This document shows, piece by piece, positions 8,433-16,834 of a stretch of DNA of 64,000 nucleotides (positions within the stretch are counted from its first letter, which is position 1; each line of letters begins with the position of its first letter). Source of the stretch: JARRNJ01 sp037385045. GTDB taxonomy: Bacteria > Pseudomonadota > Gammaproteobacteria > JASBUN01. A model generated the notes under the pieces. That model saw only the letters and a program-made list of their open reading frames with translations. It made no database searches and had not been told where the DNA came from. A program made the translations under genes and the position numbers. Location: contig JARRNJ010000015.1 in assembly GCA_037385045.1 (NCBI GenBank), forward strand, positions 1 to 64,000, written 5' to 3'.

Positions 8433-10664
8433 ATGAAACCCCAACGTTCACTCGCGTGTGGGAAGCGAGTCAGCCTACTGCTGCTGGCCTGGGCCGCGAT
8501 CTGCGGCGTGCTCGCGCCGGCCTCAGCTCACGCCACCGACGCGGTGATCGGCGTTCTGGGGTACCGCGGCCGGCAAAACGCCATCCAGCGCTGGCAGGCG
8601 ACCGCCGATTATCTGTCCCAGCGAGTCCACGGTTATCACTTCCGCATCCAACCCCTGACCCTCGAGGGCATGCGCCAGGCCACCGCGGCCGGCCAACTCG
8701 ATTTCGTGTTGACCAATCCCGGCGACTATGTCGACCTGGAGGCCCGCTACGGCATCAGCCGGCTGGTGACCCTGCGAAACCTGCGCGGCGGCAATGCCTA
8801 CACCAAGTTCGGCGCGGTGATCTTCACCCGCGCCGACCGCAATGACATCAAGAGCCTGCAGGACCTCAAAGGCAAGTCGTTCATGGCCGTGAGCAAAAAC
8901 GCGTTCGGCGGCTTCCAGCTGGCCTGGCTGACGTTGCTGCAGCACGGCGTCGACCCGTTCACGGACTTCTCGCGCCTGGTATTCAACGGCTTCCCCCAGG
9001 ACGATATCGTTTACGCGGTGCGCGACGGCAAGGTGGATGCCGGCACGGTGCGCACCGACATCATCGAGCGCATGGCGGCAGAGTCGAAGATCGATATTCG
9101 GACTTTCCGCGTGCTGGCATCGCGCGTCACGCCCGGATTCCCGTTCCGCCACAGCACGGCACTGTATCCCGAGTGGCCGTTCGCCAAAACCAACCGCACC
9201 TCCGACCGGCTGGCGCAACGGGTTGCGGTGGCGCTGCTCACCATGCCGGAGGATCACCGCGCCGCCAAGGCCGGACACTACGCCGGCTGGACCGTGCCGT
9301 TGGATTATCATCGCGTCCACGACCTGTTCCGGCAATTGGGGATCGGACCCTACTACCGTCCCCTCACCCTGCGCGTGATGCTGCAAGCCTATTGGCGCTG
9401 GATCGTCGGCGCCATCGCCGCCATCCTGCTGATGGCGACCGTCACCGCCTATGTGTTGGGTCTCAACCGGCGCCTGAAACACTCGACCCTGTCACTGGAG
9501 CGGGCCCTGCGCCAGCGCCGCCGTGCCGAAACGGAAACCCAAAAGCTGTCCAGCGCTCTTCAGCAGAGCGCGGACCTGGTGATCATCACCGACCGCGACG
9601 GTGTCATCGAGTACGTCAACCCGACGTTCGAGCATGTCACCGGCTTTTCCCGCGAAGAAACCGTCGGACGCAAACCGAACCTGGTCAAGTCCGGAATGCA
9701 CAACCGGCAATTCTACGCCACCCTGTGGAAGACCGTCCTGAGCGGCGAACCGTATCATGCAGTGTTCACGAACCGGCGCAAGGACGGTTCGGTCTATTAC
9801 GAGGAGAAGACCGTCACACCCCTGCGCGACGAGAGTGGTACCGTTCAGTACTTCGTCTCCACCGGAAAGGACATCACCGATCGCATCCTCAGCGAGGAGC
9901 GCGCCCGCCAGCACGAAGCCCAGCTGGCACACGTGGCCCGGGTCAGCACCATGGGTGAGATGGCCTCGGCCCTGGCCCACGAACTGAACCAACCCCTGGC
10001 CGCGATCGTCAACTACGCCCGCGGCTGCGTACGGCGGCTGCAAAGCGGCACCGGCGACCCGGTGAGCCTCACCGAAGCATTGGAAAACATTGCCGCCCAG
10101 GGTCAGCGCTCGGGCGAGATCATCCGCCGGCTACGCACGTTCCTGCGCAAAAGCGAGCTGCGGCGCAACCCGGCGCAGATCAACGAAATCGCCACAGAAG
10201 CCGCCTCCCTGGCGGAGCTTGAGGCGCGCCATCGCCGTGTCGAATTGCGCCTTGAGCTGTGCGACGGGTTGCCGCCGCTGCTGGCCGACGGCATCCAGGT
10301 CGAGCAGGTGATACTCAATCTCGTGCGCAACGCCATGGAGGCCATCGACACCGCGCGGTCCCGGAAGCGCGAAGTCGTGTTGCGCACCGGCCTCAGCCCG
10401 AGCGGCGATCTGGAGGTCGCGGTGGAGGATTCGGGCCCGGGCTTGCGCGCGGGGGACACCGATCGGCTATTCGAGGCATTCTTTACCACCAAGGAAGAAG
10501 GCATGGGCATGGGGCTATCCATCAGCCGCTCGATCATCGAGGCTCATGGCGGGCGATTGTATGCCCACCCCAGGAACGGAGGCGGTGCCGTATTCGGATT
10601 CACCTTACCGGCTCTGGACGAAAACAATGCCATCACAAAGCGAACACACGATATTCGTCGTTGA
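8433..10664 (+). CDS. TtrS-like sensor histidine kinase (PhnD-type periplasmic domain, PAS)
   Basis: 743 residues from the ATG at 8433. Order of parts: signal sequence (to about residue 33, ending ASAHA); a PhnD-like periplasmic binding domain (VIGVLGYRGRQNAIQRW, FVLTNPGDYVDLEARYG, SFMAVSKNAFGGFQLAW); a transmembrane helix near residues 330-350; a PAS domain (IITDRDGVIEYVNPTFEHVT, IGRK-type core, then FVSTGKDITDR); the phosphoacceptor box ALAHELNQPLAAIVNYARG; and an ATP-binding domain (NLVRNAMEAID, VEDSGPGL, GMGMGLSISRSI). This is the layout of TtrS, the tetrathionate sensor. No tetrathionate reductase genes are nearby, so the ligand is unknown. It overlaps the regulator gene by 38 bases. Confidence 0.9.
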   Translation: MKPQRSLACGKRVSLLLLAWAAICGVLAPASAHATDAVIGVLGYRGRQNAIQRWQATADYLSQRVHGYHFRIQPLTLEGMRQATAAGQLDFVLTNPGDYVDLEARYGISRLVTLRNLRGGNAYTKFGAVIFTRADRNDIKSLQDLKGKSFMAVSKNAFGGFQLAWLTLLQHGVDPFTDFSRLVFNGFPQDDIVYAVRDGKVDAGTVRTDIIERMAAESKIDIRTFRVLASRVTPGFPFRHSTALYPEWPFAKTNRTSDRLAQRVAVALLTMPEDHRAAKAGHYAGWTVPLDYHRVHDLFRQLGIGPYYRPLTLRVMLQAYWRWIVGAIAAILLMATVTAYVLGLNRRLKHSTLSLERALRQRRRAETETQKLSSALQQSADLVIITDRDGVIEYVNPTFEHVTGFSREETVGRKPNLVKSGMHNRQFYATLWKTVLSGEPYHAVFTNRRKDGSVYYEEKTVTPLRDESGTVQYFVSTGKDITDRILSEERARQHEAQLAHVARVSTMGEMASALAHELNQPLAAIVNYARGCVRRLQSGTGDPVSLTEALENIAAQGQRSGEIIRRLRTFLRKSELRRNPAQINEIATEAASLAELEARHRRVELRLELCDGLPPLLADGIQVEQVILNLVRNAMEAIDTARSRKREVVLRTGLSPSGDLEVAVEDSGPGLRAGDTDRLFEAFFTTKEEGMGMGLSISRSIIEAHGGRLYAHPRNGGGAVFGFTLPALDENNAITKRTHDIRR

Positions 10665-11256
10665 CGACGATCAGGCGGTGCGCGAATCGCTGCGCTGGCT
10701 GCTCGAGTCCGTGGGCCACCAGGTGCAGACCTATCCTTCGGCCACCGCCTTCCTGAACGCCTACGAACCGGGCCGCAGCGGCTGCCTGCTGCTGGATGTA
10801 CGCATGCCCGGCATGAGCGGACTGGAACTGCAGGAAGTGCTCAACCAACGCCAGGTCGACATTCCGGTCATCATAATTACCGGGCACGGCGACGTGCCCA
10901 TGGCGGTCCAGGCAATGAAGGCCGGTGCAATGGAGTTCATCGAGAAACCGTTCAACGATCAAATTCTGATCGATCGGGTTCAAGCCTGCCTCGACCGCGC
11001 CACCGCCCGCTATCAGCGCCAGCAAGCCCGCTCGGAGATTCTCCAACGGGCAAGCCGTCTGACGCCGCGCGAGCGTGAAGTACTGGATGCGGTCGTGAGC
11101 GGCAAACCCAACAAGATCATTGCCGACGATCTCTCCATCAGCATCAAGACGGTCGAAATCCACCGCGCGCGCAGCATGGAGAAGATGCAGGCCGGGTCCC
11201 TGGCCGAGTTGGTTTCCATGTGCATCGAAGCCGGGATCCATGAGGGTAAACCCTGA
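10627..11256 (+). CDS. TtrR/FixJ-family LuxR-type response regulator
   Basis: 209 residues from the ATG at 10627, inside the 3' end of the kinase gene. The receiver domain shows the acidic pocket FVVDDDQAVRESL, the phosphoacceptor aspartate in LLLDVRMPGMSGL, and the conserved lysine in FIEKPFNDQ. The C-terminal LuxR/GerE helix-turn-helix is RLTPREREVLDAVVSGKPNK followed by SIKTVEIHRARSMEKM. It is the cognate partner of the TtrS-like kinase by overlap and family. Target promoters are not evident; the next gene downstream encodes a PilZ protein about 200 bases away. Confidence 0.92.
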   Translation: MPSQSEHTIFVVDDDQAVRESLRWLLESVGHQVQTYPSATAFLNAYEPGRSGCLLLDVRMPGMSGLELQEVLNQRQVDIPVIIITGHGDVPMAVQAMKAGAMEFIEKPFNDQILIDRVQACLDRATARYQRQQARSEILQRASRLTPREREVLDAVVSGKPNKIIADDLSISIKTVEIHRARSMEKMQAGSLAELVSMCIEAGIHEGKP

Positions 11257-11460
11257 CCTGCGCTGGGATAGAACCTGATTCCCGTCGCCTTGTCGTACCG
11301 GTATTTTGAATCTCGGACCAGGCGTGCCCACAACGACGAGTATGCCGACCCGATCACAAAAATTTCATTGGTGCCCGATTAGAATAAAAACTGCAAAGTG
11401 GCGCTCGAATCGGCATCCCATCGTCACGGCCTGCTGCACGGAGTCTGGAGGAGAAGTACC

Positions 11461-11790
11461 ATGGAACACCGCTGGAACGTCCGTACCCCCGTCAGCCTGA
11501 ACGTCATCGTCGACTCTCCCGGCGCGGGCATCATCCGCGGCAGAACAACGGATGTCAGCTTCGGCGGCATGTATGTGGAAACCGCTCCTTCCGTGGCAGT
11601 GGACAAGAACAGCGTCGTCGACGTATCGATTCCCATCGTGGGCCAGATTCACAACGCGGCGGCGCTGGTTGTGCGCACGGACCCGTCCGGGTTCGGACTC
11701 ATGTTCACGGATTTCCAGCTCGACACGTTCAACATGCTGGACACCCTGTTTCGCAGAGTTCGCAGCACCGAGCAACCAGCAACCGCGTAG
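11461..11790 (+). CDS. PilZ-domain protein
   Basis: 109 residues. The c-di-GMP-binding signature is complete: RxxxR in HRWNVRTPVSL at the N-terminus and DxSxxG in TDVSFGGMYVE. The protein is a stand-alone PilZ domain with no effector domain, so it probably acts by binding a partner when c-di-GMP rises. The start is the ATG after GGAGGAGAAGTACC, a strong ribosome binding site; the open frame before it is not protein-like. It faces and nearly abuts the next gene (3 bases between stops). Confidence 0.88.
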   Translation: MEHRWNVRTPVSLNVIVDSPGAGIIRGRTTDVSFGGMYVETAPSVAVDKNSVVDVSIPIVGQIHNAAALVVRTDPSGFGLMFTDFQLDTFNMLDTLFRRVRSTEQPATA

Positions 11791-11793
11791 TCG

Positions 11794-12372
11794 TCAGTCG
11801 CCCGATTTCGGCTCGGGCGGCTTTGGCGCCGCCGCGCCGGCCGATTTTTCTTTGCTCGCCGCCTGCTGGCGGTACACCGCCATATACTCCCGCGTGAGGT
11901 TCTCCAAATTTTCGTTGGCCTGCGCCAACTGGGACTGCAGTTCGCGGTTCTGGCGCTGCAAATCGGCATCGTCGCCCGACGGATGAGGCGCCCGCCCGGA
12001 CAACTCGCCCAACTTGCGGTAGCCGTCCGCGAGTTCCGCCACGCGCTGCTCCAGGTCGTCCAGCGCATTCACATCCCGGCCCAGGAACGCTGTGAGAACC
12101 CGGGAATAGACAGACCGCTCCCGCGCCATCAGCTCGTCGGCCTGGCGCAGGGCGGCCTTTTCATCCATGCCGCCGGCGGTGATCAAGAGCTGGCGTACCG
12201 CCGTCAGACGCTCCGGTTCCTGGCCGCGGATGCGTTCCACCAACCGCCGCGCGGACGCACGGCTGCGCCGGCGCTGCGTCCGGGCGCGCGCCAGGTGGAG
12301 AACGAACAGCACGCCCAGAGCCAGCAGCGCCTCAACAGCAACGACCAGCAATGGCAACACCGACCCAGTCAT
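11794..12372 (-). CDS. Membrane-anchored coiled-coil protein, unknown function
   Basis: 192 residues. An N-terminal transmembrane helix (LPLLVVAVEALLALGVLFVL) is followed by an Arg-rich segment. The rest is helical: a middle domain (residues 45-110, with MDEKAALRQADELMARERSV) and a predicted coiled coil near residues 105-165 (DLEQRVAELADGYRKLGEL, then LQRQNRELQSQLAQANENLE). The tail is rich in Lys, Ala and Pro. I do not recognise a named family. The start has GAGG about ten bases upstream. It lies between a PilZ gene and an OmpR/EnvZ pair without obvious functional linkage. Confidence 0.75.
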   Translation of the reverse strand: MTGSVLPLLVVAVEALLALGVLFVLHLARARTQRRRSRASARRLVERIRGQEPERLTAVRQLLITAGGMDEKAALRQADELMARERSVYSRVLTAFLGRDVNALDDLEQRVAELADGYRKLGELSGRAPHPSGDDADLQRQNRELQSQLAQANENLENLTREYMAVYRQQAASKEKSAGAAAPKPPEPKSGD

Positions 12373-12595
12373 TCACCAGGTCCTCGCGGATGTCACTCCG
12401 GTGCTGCAGCATCGCGGAACCGACCGCGGCAGCGTCCCGCACCGGGGCGTTATCCGACGCTGTGGCCGGTGCCTGAACTGCCGCGCACCGGTCCCGCAGG
12501 CGCAGTCTGCGCCCCATGATCTCTTTATCGGTCAGAAAACGAAAATCCTTTGGCGGGATCGGGAAATCGGCCGGGGGTCGCGTTCGGGCCGGCGG

Positions 12596-13918
12596 CTAAC
12601 GCTGACTTTGGTTTTGGCGGGGCAAGCGCAGCCGCGCCCGGGTGCCGCCGCCGGAGCGCGACCACAGGTCCACAGACCAGCCGTGGGCATCGCACAACTG
12701 GCGCGTAATGGCCAATCCCAGACCACTGCCGCCCGTGGCGCGGCTGCGCGACGCGTCCAGACGATAGAATGGCCGGAACACCGATTCCCGCTCGTGTTCG
12801 GGTATTCCCGGCCCGCGGTCCAGCACCTCGATGACCGCCTCGGCGGCGCTGCAGCCGCAGCGCACTTCCACCGCGCCACCGCCATAGCGCAGGGCATTGT
12901 CGAGCAGATTGGCCAGGGCGCGGCGCAGCGCCAGGGGCGCCACCTCGCATAAGCATGGTTCGCCCGGCTGCCACGCAATGGCAGCGTCGGCGCGGCGATA
13001 ATCCGCCACCAGGCCATCGACCAGTTCCCGCAGGTCCAGTTCCTCCGGTTCGCGCGCCTCCAAGCCCCGGGCGAACTCCAGGGCTTGCGTGATGAGTCGG
13101 TCCATCTCTCCCAGGTCACGACGCAGCCCTTCGACCAACTTCGGCTGCGATTGGTCCGGCAGCATTTCCAGGGCGAGGCGCATGCGTGTGATCGGCGTAC
13201 GCAGGTCGTGCGAGATCCCGGCGAGCAGCGTAGTGCGATTGTTCAGCAACTCGGTGATCTGCTGCGCCATGAGATTGAACCGCCGCGCCAGCGCCGCCAG
13301 TTCGGTGGGGCCGGACTCGGGCAGCGGCTCCAAGGGCTCCCCCCGGCCAATGCGTGAAGCAGCGCCGGCCAGGCGCGCCAACGGCCGAATCAAGCGGCGC
13401 ACCAGCAGCAATGACGTAACCAGGATGATGATCATACCGCCCACTGCGACAAGGAAGATTGCCGATGGTGGACGCCCGGCAATGCGATCGCGCGGAAACC
13501 CGACCCGCAGCGTACGCCCCGCGACGGGCATGTCGACCCAATACCAGCGTGACGCCTCCTCGCTGACGCGCATCTGTACCGGGCGTCCGAGACGGCGCAT
13601 CAATGCCTGTTTCAGATAGCGCACGAACGGAGGCGGGTGTTTGAGCACCGGCAGATCGAGGTCCGCCTCGCCCAACAGGAGATCATGATGATCGAGTAGT
13701 TCCCATTCGAAGTCGCCCCGGGTGCGCGGCGGCAATTCCACCCAGGTCTTGGCCGACAACACGATCAGCCCCGCCAGGTCGTCCGCACCACGCTTGGCCA
13801 CCGGAATCACGATGAAATAGGCGACCACCGCCGCCGAGAAGGCGAGGAACAGTGCCAACGCCACCGCCAATGTCAACCCGGTGCGGGCCAGCAGCGAGCG
13901 TGGAGCTGCGCCAGTCAT
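12596..13918 (-). CDS. envZ: EnvZ-like osmosensory histidine kinase
   Basis: 440 residues. Two transmembrane helices (about residues 13-35 and 155-175) flank a short periplasmic segment; a HAMP region follows (RRLIRPLARLAGAASRIGRG). The dimerisation/phosphoacceptor box is LAGISHDLRTPITRMRLALE and the ATP-binding domain shows NLLDNALRYG, VLDRGPGIPE and SGLGLAITRQL. The HDLRTP box and overall length fit EnvZ. Its start overlaps the stop of the regulator gene by four bases, so the pair is translationally coupled with the regulator first, as in ompR-envZ. Likely role: control of porins and envelope composition; targets are not shown here. Confidence 0.9.
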   Translation of the reverse strand: MTGAAPRSLLARTGLTLAVALALFLAFSAAVVAYFIVIPVAKRGADDLAGLIVLSAKTWVELPPRTRGDFEWELLDHHDLLLGEADLDLPVLKHPPPFVRYLKQALMRRLGRPVQMRVSEEASRWYWVDMPVAGRTLRVGFPRDRIAGRPPSAIFLVAVGGMIIILVTSLLLVRRLIRPLARLAGAASRIGRGEPLEPLPESGPTELAALARRFNLMAQQITELLNNRTTLLAGISHDLRTPITRMRLALEMLPDQSQPKLVEGLRRDLGEMDRLITQALEFARGLEAREPEELDLRELVDGLVADYRRADAAIAWQPGEPCLCEVAPLALRRALANLLDNALRYGGGAVEVRCGCSAAEAVIEVLDRGPGIPEHERESVFRPFYRLDASRSRATGGSGLGLAITRQLCDAHGWSVDLWSRSGGGTRARLRLPRQNQSQR

Positions 13919-14643
13919 CGGTCGGGTTTTTGCCCGCCTTTGGGCGAGAACAGATAACCTTCTCCCCAGACCGTACGAATGTATTGCGGGGAGCCCGGGT
14001 CGGCTTCGATCTTGCGCCGCAGCCGCGTGACGCGCACGTCGATGCTGCGATCGAATGGCGAACGTTCGTAGCCTTTGAGCATGTCCACCAGCATATCCCG
14101 GCTGAGCACACGATTCGGGTGCTCGGCCAGCACCTTGAGCAGCGACAGCTCGGCGCCGGTGAGGCCAACCTCCTGTCCATCGCGATACAGGCGTGAGCCA
14201 TCGAAGTCCAGCTGGTAGGGCCCGAACTTCAACGTGCGTCCCTCAGGCGCATCCGGCTCACCGCCGCGCGGTTTTTGATGGCGGCGCAACACCGCTCGAA
14301 TGCGCGCCAGCAGTTCGCGCGGGTTGAACGGCTTGGCCAGATAGTCGTCAGCGCCCACTTCCAATCCGACGATGCGGTCGACGTCTTCGCCGCGGGCGGA
14401 AATCATGATGATCGGGGGATGCCCGCCGTGGGCCAGGCGATTGGCAATCGCGAGCCCGTCCTCGCCCGGCAGCATCAAGTCCAGAATGACGAGATCCACC
14501 GCATGCGACGCCAGATGTCGATTCATGGCGGCGCCGTCAGCCACCGCCGTCACGGCATAGCCCTGCTCCAGCAGGTACTGCTGCAACAACTCGCGCAGTT
14601 GCGGATCATCATCCACCACCAGTATCGATTCGCGCTGCTCCAT
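13915..14643 (-). CDS. ompR: OmpR-like response regulator
   Basis: 242 residues from the ATG at 14643 (MEQRESILVVDDDPQLREL); the frame extends upstream but without family similarity. Receiver domain: DDD acidic pocket, phosphoacceptor in DLVILDLMLPGEDGL, lysine in DYLAKPFNPRELLARIRAVL. A winged-helix DNA-binding domain fills the C-terminal half (LTGAELSLLKVLAEHPNRVL, RSIDVRVTRLRRKIEADP, IRTVWGEGYLFSP). It is the partner of the EnvZ-like kinase. Confidence 0.92.
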   Translation of the reverse strand: MEQRESILVVDDDPQLRELLQQYLLEQGYAVTAVADGAAMNRHLASHAVDLVILDLMLPGEDGLAIANRLAHGGHPPIIMISARGEDVDRIVGLEVGADDYLAKPFNPRELLARIRAVLRRHQKPRGGEPDAPEGRTLKFGPYQLDFDGSRLYRDGQEVGLTGAELSLLKVLAEHPNRVLSRDMLVDMLKGYERSPFDRSIDVRVTRLRRKIEADPGSPQYIRTVWGEGYLFSPKGGQKPDR

Positions 14644-14810
14644 GGCGCTCAAGCTTACCAGATGTCTCCGGTTGCAAGCAGATACAGCGCCTGTAACAGG
14701 CTGATACAAAGCGGCCCGATGCGGAAATCGGCCGGAAACACTCCCTCCCTATGCTTGTCTTCGTACCCGGCGAACGGCGCCGCGAACAGCAGACACCCAG
14801 GAGGTTGAAC

Positions 14811-15158
14811 ATGGGACCGGCAAAGATTGTCTTCGTGGGCACGGCGCTCGGCCTGGCGGCAGCCGCTGGCGCCGAGCCGTCGACGCGCAGCCTGGACGCC
14901 CGGCAGCTGCAACAACAGGTACGTGACCAAGTGCAGGTCACCGCGCGTGACGCGGAAACCCAGGCGCGCACCCGGCAGCACACGCGCCAGAGGCTGCGGA
15001 CAATGCACGAGCAACTCAATCAGTCACGCTACCAGTACCGCCCCGAAAGCGCCACGCGCTACGGCCAGGGCTTCGAATCGCGCATGCCCGCGGCATCGGC
15101 GGGCGGCGGCTCGGGCGGGCCTGCGGCGGCAGGCGGCCGCGGCGGCGGCCGGCGCTGA
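14811..15158 (+). CDS. Small secreted protein with Gly-rich tail, unknown function
   Basis: 115 residues from the ATG at 14811, preceded by GGAGGTTGAAC. The signal peptide is clear (KIVFVGTALGLAAAAGAEPS). The mature part is a Gln/Arg-rich helix (LDARQLQQQVRDQVQVTARD, with TRQHTRQRLRTMHEQLNQ) ending in a Gly/Ala/Arg-rich tail. No family is recognised. It is the first of three small exported proteins in a row, downstream of and divergent from ompR. Confidence 0.7.
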   Translation: MGPAKIVFVGTALGLAAAAGAEPSTRSLDARQLQQQVRDQVQVTARDAETQARTRQHTRQRLRTMHEQLNQSRYQYRPESATRYGQGFESRMPAASAGGGSGGPAAAGGRGGGRR

Positions 15159-15208
15159 GCGGCCAAATCGGCAATCTCGTTTCCCATGCACTCAATAGAG
15201 GTGAAGTA

Positions 15209-15484
15209 ATGCAATCTTCGAAACACCGCTTGTCCAGCGTCGGTCTGGTGTTCGCGCTGGCCGCAGCCCCCAGCGCATGGGCTGACCACAACAGCCCCTG
15301 GGGCGAGGGTTGGGCCAATATGCCCAACGACACCCACGATACGCGCATCGAGACCCTGGACGACAACGATGCCTTCCTCGATTACGTCGGCAACCGCGAC
15401 GCGGGCGGTGGCATCGACCGTGTTGACGTCGGTCGCATCACGGTGGACCGGCCCGACGTGGCTCGCGGCGGCCCCGAGCGCTGA
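15209..15484 (+). CDS. Small secreted acidic protein, unknown function
   Basis: 91 residues. The signal peptide runs to about residue 25 (VGLVFALAAAPSAWADHN). The mature part is short and acidic, with DTRIETLDDNDAFLDYVGNR followed by GGGIDRVDVGRITVDRPD. A GAGGTGAAGTA ribosome binding site precedes the ATG. It lies 50 bases after the previous small secreted gene and is followed by two hairpins, so the two genes probably form one transcript. No family recognised. Confidence 0.7.
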   Translation: MQSSKHRLSSVGLVFALAAAPSAWADHNSPWGEGWANMPNDTHDTRIETLDDNDAFLDYVGNRDAGGGIDRVDVGRITVDRPDVARGGPER

Positions 15485-15493
15485 AAAACACCC

Positions 15494-15532
15494 GCGCGCG
15501 CCAGGACGCGGGCGCAGCATCCTGGCGCGCGC
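15494..15532 (+). repeat. Perfect 13-bp inverted repeat (hairpin)
   Basis: Arms 15494-15506 and 15520-15532 are exact reverse complements (GCGCGCGCCAGGA / TCCTGGCGCGCGC) around a 13-base loop, starting ten bases after the stop of the small secreted gene. No T-run follows, so it is more likely a 3'-end-stabilising hairpin or an upstream part of the terminator region than a terminator by itself. Confidence 0.75.
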
Positions 15533-15592
15533 AACCCGGTGGTCCGCACCCGGCACTCTCCTCCCTCCCCCTTTGATGCCGGGTCGATTCGC

Positions 15593-15625
15593 CAAGGGGG
15601 CCGCTTGGCCCCCTTGCGCTTTTTT
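15593..15625 (+). terminator. Rho-independent terminator
   Basis: A 10-bp stem (CAAGGGGGCC / GGCCCCCTTG, 15593-15602 and 15607-15616) with a GCTT loop, followed by CGC and six T residues. It is a textbook intrinsic terminator for the small secreted genes upstream. Confidence 0.93.
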
Positions 15626-15870
15626 CTCTCAGGTACGGCCCTGACAGCGCACCAACACAACGCACAACTGGAAAACTCGTTCCATTTGGTGCATACTTGA
15701 TCTGCACACAAATGGCGTGGTATTTCGGTTTTCGCCGCAATAAATAACAAAAAACAATTACTTATGGTGTTGCCGCCGAGTTTGGCGCAAGCCTTGCAAG
15801 GTACCTGACGCCGCGCCGACGGCACCACCCGCGTCTCAGGAGCAGGCGCGCTTTGAGGGGGAATCCATTG
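15626..15870 (+). promoter_or_regulatory. AT-rich upstream region of the secreted gene at 15871
   Basis: About 245 bases without an ORF. A patch at roughly 15660-15775 is much richer in A/T than the surroundings (GCAATAAATAACAAAAAACA), so a promoter is likely here, but I cannot assign the -35/-10 elements. GAGGGGGAATCC before 15871 is the ribosome binding site. Confidence 0.45.
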
Positions 15871-16308
15871 ATGTACCGACGCTTTATCCGCCCGGCCTGG
15901 ATATTACTTGCGCTGTGGGCGACGGCCGGCGCCGCCAACGCTGCGGGCGTTCCCTACGTCAGTTCGGCGCGCGGCTATGGCGCCCCCAACCAGTTCGTTT
16001 TGCGCCTGATGGCTGTCAACCGTTCCGCACTGACTTCCCGAGTACAGACCCGGCGCTTGCGCGTGCTGGAACGCGACGCCGACCTCAGGTCACAGGTGCA
16101 ACAGCACCGGTTCCAACAAAAAGACGTGGTGCTTGCCGCCGTGATGCCGGGCGGACTCCTGTACGCCGCGTACAAACAAGCCAAACTCAAAGCGTTGCAA
16201 GCGAAGCAGGCGGCCGCGGAACGCGAATTAGCCGAGCTCGCCACCGACCTGCAACGCCTGCAGTCGCCCGCTTTGGCCCGTTTGGTGGTGGCCGAGCACC
16301 AGGAGTAG
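15871..16308 (+). CDS. Small secreted helical protein, unknown function
   Basis: 145 residues from the ATG at 15871. Signal peptide: RPAWILLALWATAGAANAA. The mature part begins with VPYVSSARGYGAPNQFVLRL and becomes helical: RRLRVLERDADLRSQVQQHR, an apolar stretch (VVLAAVMPGGLLYAAY, about residues 87-102), then a Lys/Ala/Glu-rich coiled coil (KALQAKQAAAERELAELATD). The apolar stretch could be a membrane-associated helix. I recognise no family. The decayed bacterioferritin sequence follows. Confidence 0.7.
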   Translation: MYRRFIRPAWILLALWATAGAANAAGVPYVSSARGYGAPNQFVLRLMAVNRSALTSRVQTRRLRVLERDADLRSQVQQHRFQQKDVVLAAVMPGGLLYAAYKQAKLKALQAKQAAAERELAELATDLQRLQSPALARLVVAEHQE

Positions 16309-16438
16309 ACCGTGGCGCTGGGTGCCCGCACGAGGTGATTGCCGCGACCCGCACCGGGGCGGCGCCGGCAACCATCGGCACGGCCACCGATTCGGCTTCC
16401 CTCGCACCCTTCCGGCCGTTCGCCGCCTGCCGGCGGCG

Positions 16439-16830
16439 CGCCTGTTCAAGATCGCCAGGAACCGGGGACTGCACCGGATCAACGACCGGCAATACCACGG
16501 GTCCATCAACAAAATACGGTACGCTGACACGCGGATGGAGCGCATGCTGTTCCTTGAGGACTGCCCAACCTGCGGCACCTCGGCAGGATCGTCATCGGCG
16601 TGGACACTCCGGAAATCACGGAATGTGATCTGCGGCTGGAACGCGCAGCGTCACCGGTGTTGCACGAAACCACCGGCCACTGCGGGAGCATGGAGGACTC
16701 CCCGTCACGGCAGGGGTTGGGGGACATTCTCGCCGATGAAGAACAGCACATCGATTGACTGGAAACCCGGCCGGCCCTGACCGCCGGAACCGGATCGGAA
16801 AATTACCGGCGGTCCATGCTCCAGCCCGGC
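16439..16830 (+). pseudogene. bfr: Decayed bacterioferritin gene (frameshift, in-frame stop, lost ligands)
   Basis: Not an open gene, but two reading frames together give a clear bacterioferritin. Frame A (from 16439) reads ARNRGLHRINDRQYHGSI, then KIRYADTRMERMLFLE; one base is missing near 16559, and frame B continues LPNLRHLGRIVIGVD, CDLRLERAASPVL and GDILADEEQHID. There TGA (16756-16758) replaces the expected Trp codon before LETRPALTAG, and matches go on to NYRRSMLQ. Compared with E. coli Bfr, ferroxidase ligands E51 and H54 have become Lys and Tyr, and the haem ligand M52 is Ile. The first 30 or so residues are not recognisable. Bacterioferritin stores iron and oxidises Fe(II); this copy cannot. 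Confidence 0.88.
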
Positions 16831-16834
16831 CGGT

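Noticed and set aside
12332..12517. 61-codon minus-strand ORF before the coiled-coil gene, with AAAGAGATC in front
   Set aside because: Overlaps the start of the next gene by 41 bases, no family match, and composition like other spurious frames here.
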